This document shows, piece after piece, positions 63,927 to 64,000 of a stretch of 64,000 bases of DNA. Both the position numbers and the translations under genes were made by a program. The notes beneath the pieces are model-generated. The model was given only the letters and a program-made list of their open reading frames with translations. It was not told the DNA's origin and made no database searches. This stretch comes from Streptomyces sp. NRRL S-350 (lineage in GTDB: Bacteria; Actinomycetota; Actinomycetes; Streptomycetales; Streptomycetaceae), in assembly GCF_000719705.1 (NCBI RefSeq), contig NZ_JOHO01000053.1:1-64000 (forward strand), given 5' to 3'. The first letter of the stretch is position 1; each line of letters opens with the position of its first letter.

Positions 63927-64000
63927 CACGGTCCCCGGTGCCGGGCGGGTGCCGTGGTCGGCCGCCCGTGGTCATCGGCCGACCGGGCGGCCACTTCGGT

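Noticed and set aside
1..64000. tRNA or rRNA genes
   Set aside because: None was recognised by eye; a covariance search was not possible.

Overview
The window is very GC-rich, uses GTG and TTG starts freely, has strong GGAGG-type ribosome binding sites and many 4-base stop/start overlaps, and carries families typical of Streptomyces and Kitasatospora (HelD, killer-toxin-like crystallin protein, XRE/TPR regulators, SnoaL-like enzymes, IS110). It reads as an accessory stretch of a streptomycete chromosome arm or large linear replicon rather than core genome.

Layout. 358-2499: a LysR regulator divergent from an MDR-type alcohol dehydrogenase. 2710-14917: a complete type I-E CRISPR-Cas locus. 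Array 1 (19 repeats, minus strand) and array 2 (10 full repeats plus a stub, plus strand) point away from each other on either side of cas3-cse1-cse2-cas7-cas5-cas6e-cas1-cas2. Their leaders are homologous. Between cas3 and cse1 lies a degenerate two-repeat mini-CRISPR. The first 11 bases of its pseudo-spacer match a site at the end of cas3 that carries an AAG PAM and overlaps a promoter-like -35 box. This is the layout expected of a CreR/CreA-type RNA guiding Cascade to repress its own operon, and it is the main discovery of the window. cse1 itself carries a one-base frameshift. Two further repeat pairs lie far outside the locus (25223-25311 and 33048-33122).

15413-22562: a hypothetical gene, a HelD-like helicase with a perfect operator palindrome, a secreted crystallin-like protein, an antitoxin with a truncated RelE-type toxin, an ArsR regulator and small unknowns. 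23028-24922: a plasmid-type ParA/ParB pair in which the ParA P-loop block has been moved downstream of the block it normally precedes. 25316-26720: a NUDIX hydrolase and decayed genes. 26893-32947: a compact cluster of a kinase-like phosphotransferase, a frameshifted aldo/keto reductase, a JmjC-type hydroxylase and a 46-residue peptide, next to a HATPase, an XRE/TPR regulator and a methyltransferase; it may be an undescribed peptide-modification (RiPP) cluster. 33394-38683: an ABC exporter (with a coupled 29-codon gene) divergent from a two-component system. 38986-44413: a caspase-STAND ATPase with two WD40 propellers, convergent with an alpha/beta hydrolase; it resembles a suicide-type defence protein.

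44766-50264: a DUF6623-like protein, an intact IS110 transposase, a second MurF-like ligase, and a SnoaL-like protein divergent from a MarR regulator with two operator palindromes between them. 50614-54220: a coupled three-gene operon whose large/small pair recalls telomere-protein pairs of linear Streptomyces replicons. 54822-58785: a TetR/SnoaL/TfoX operon and an SF2 helicase with helicase-associated repeats. 59420-61087: a DUF4157 protease-like domain joined to an ADP-ribosyltransferase-like toxin domain. 61297-63926: a double-HTH Lrp regulator divergent from an FAD monooxygenase. No rRNA or tRNA gene was seen.
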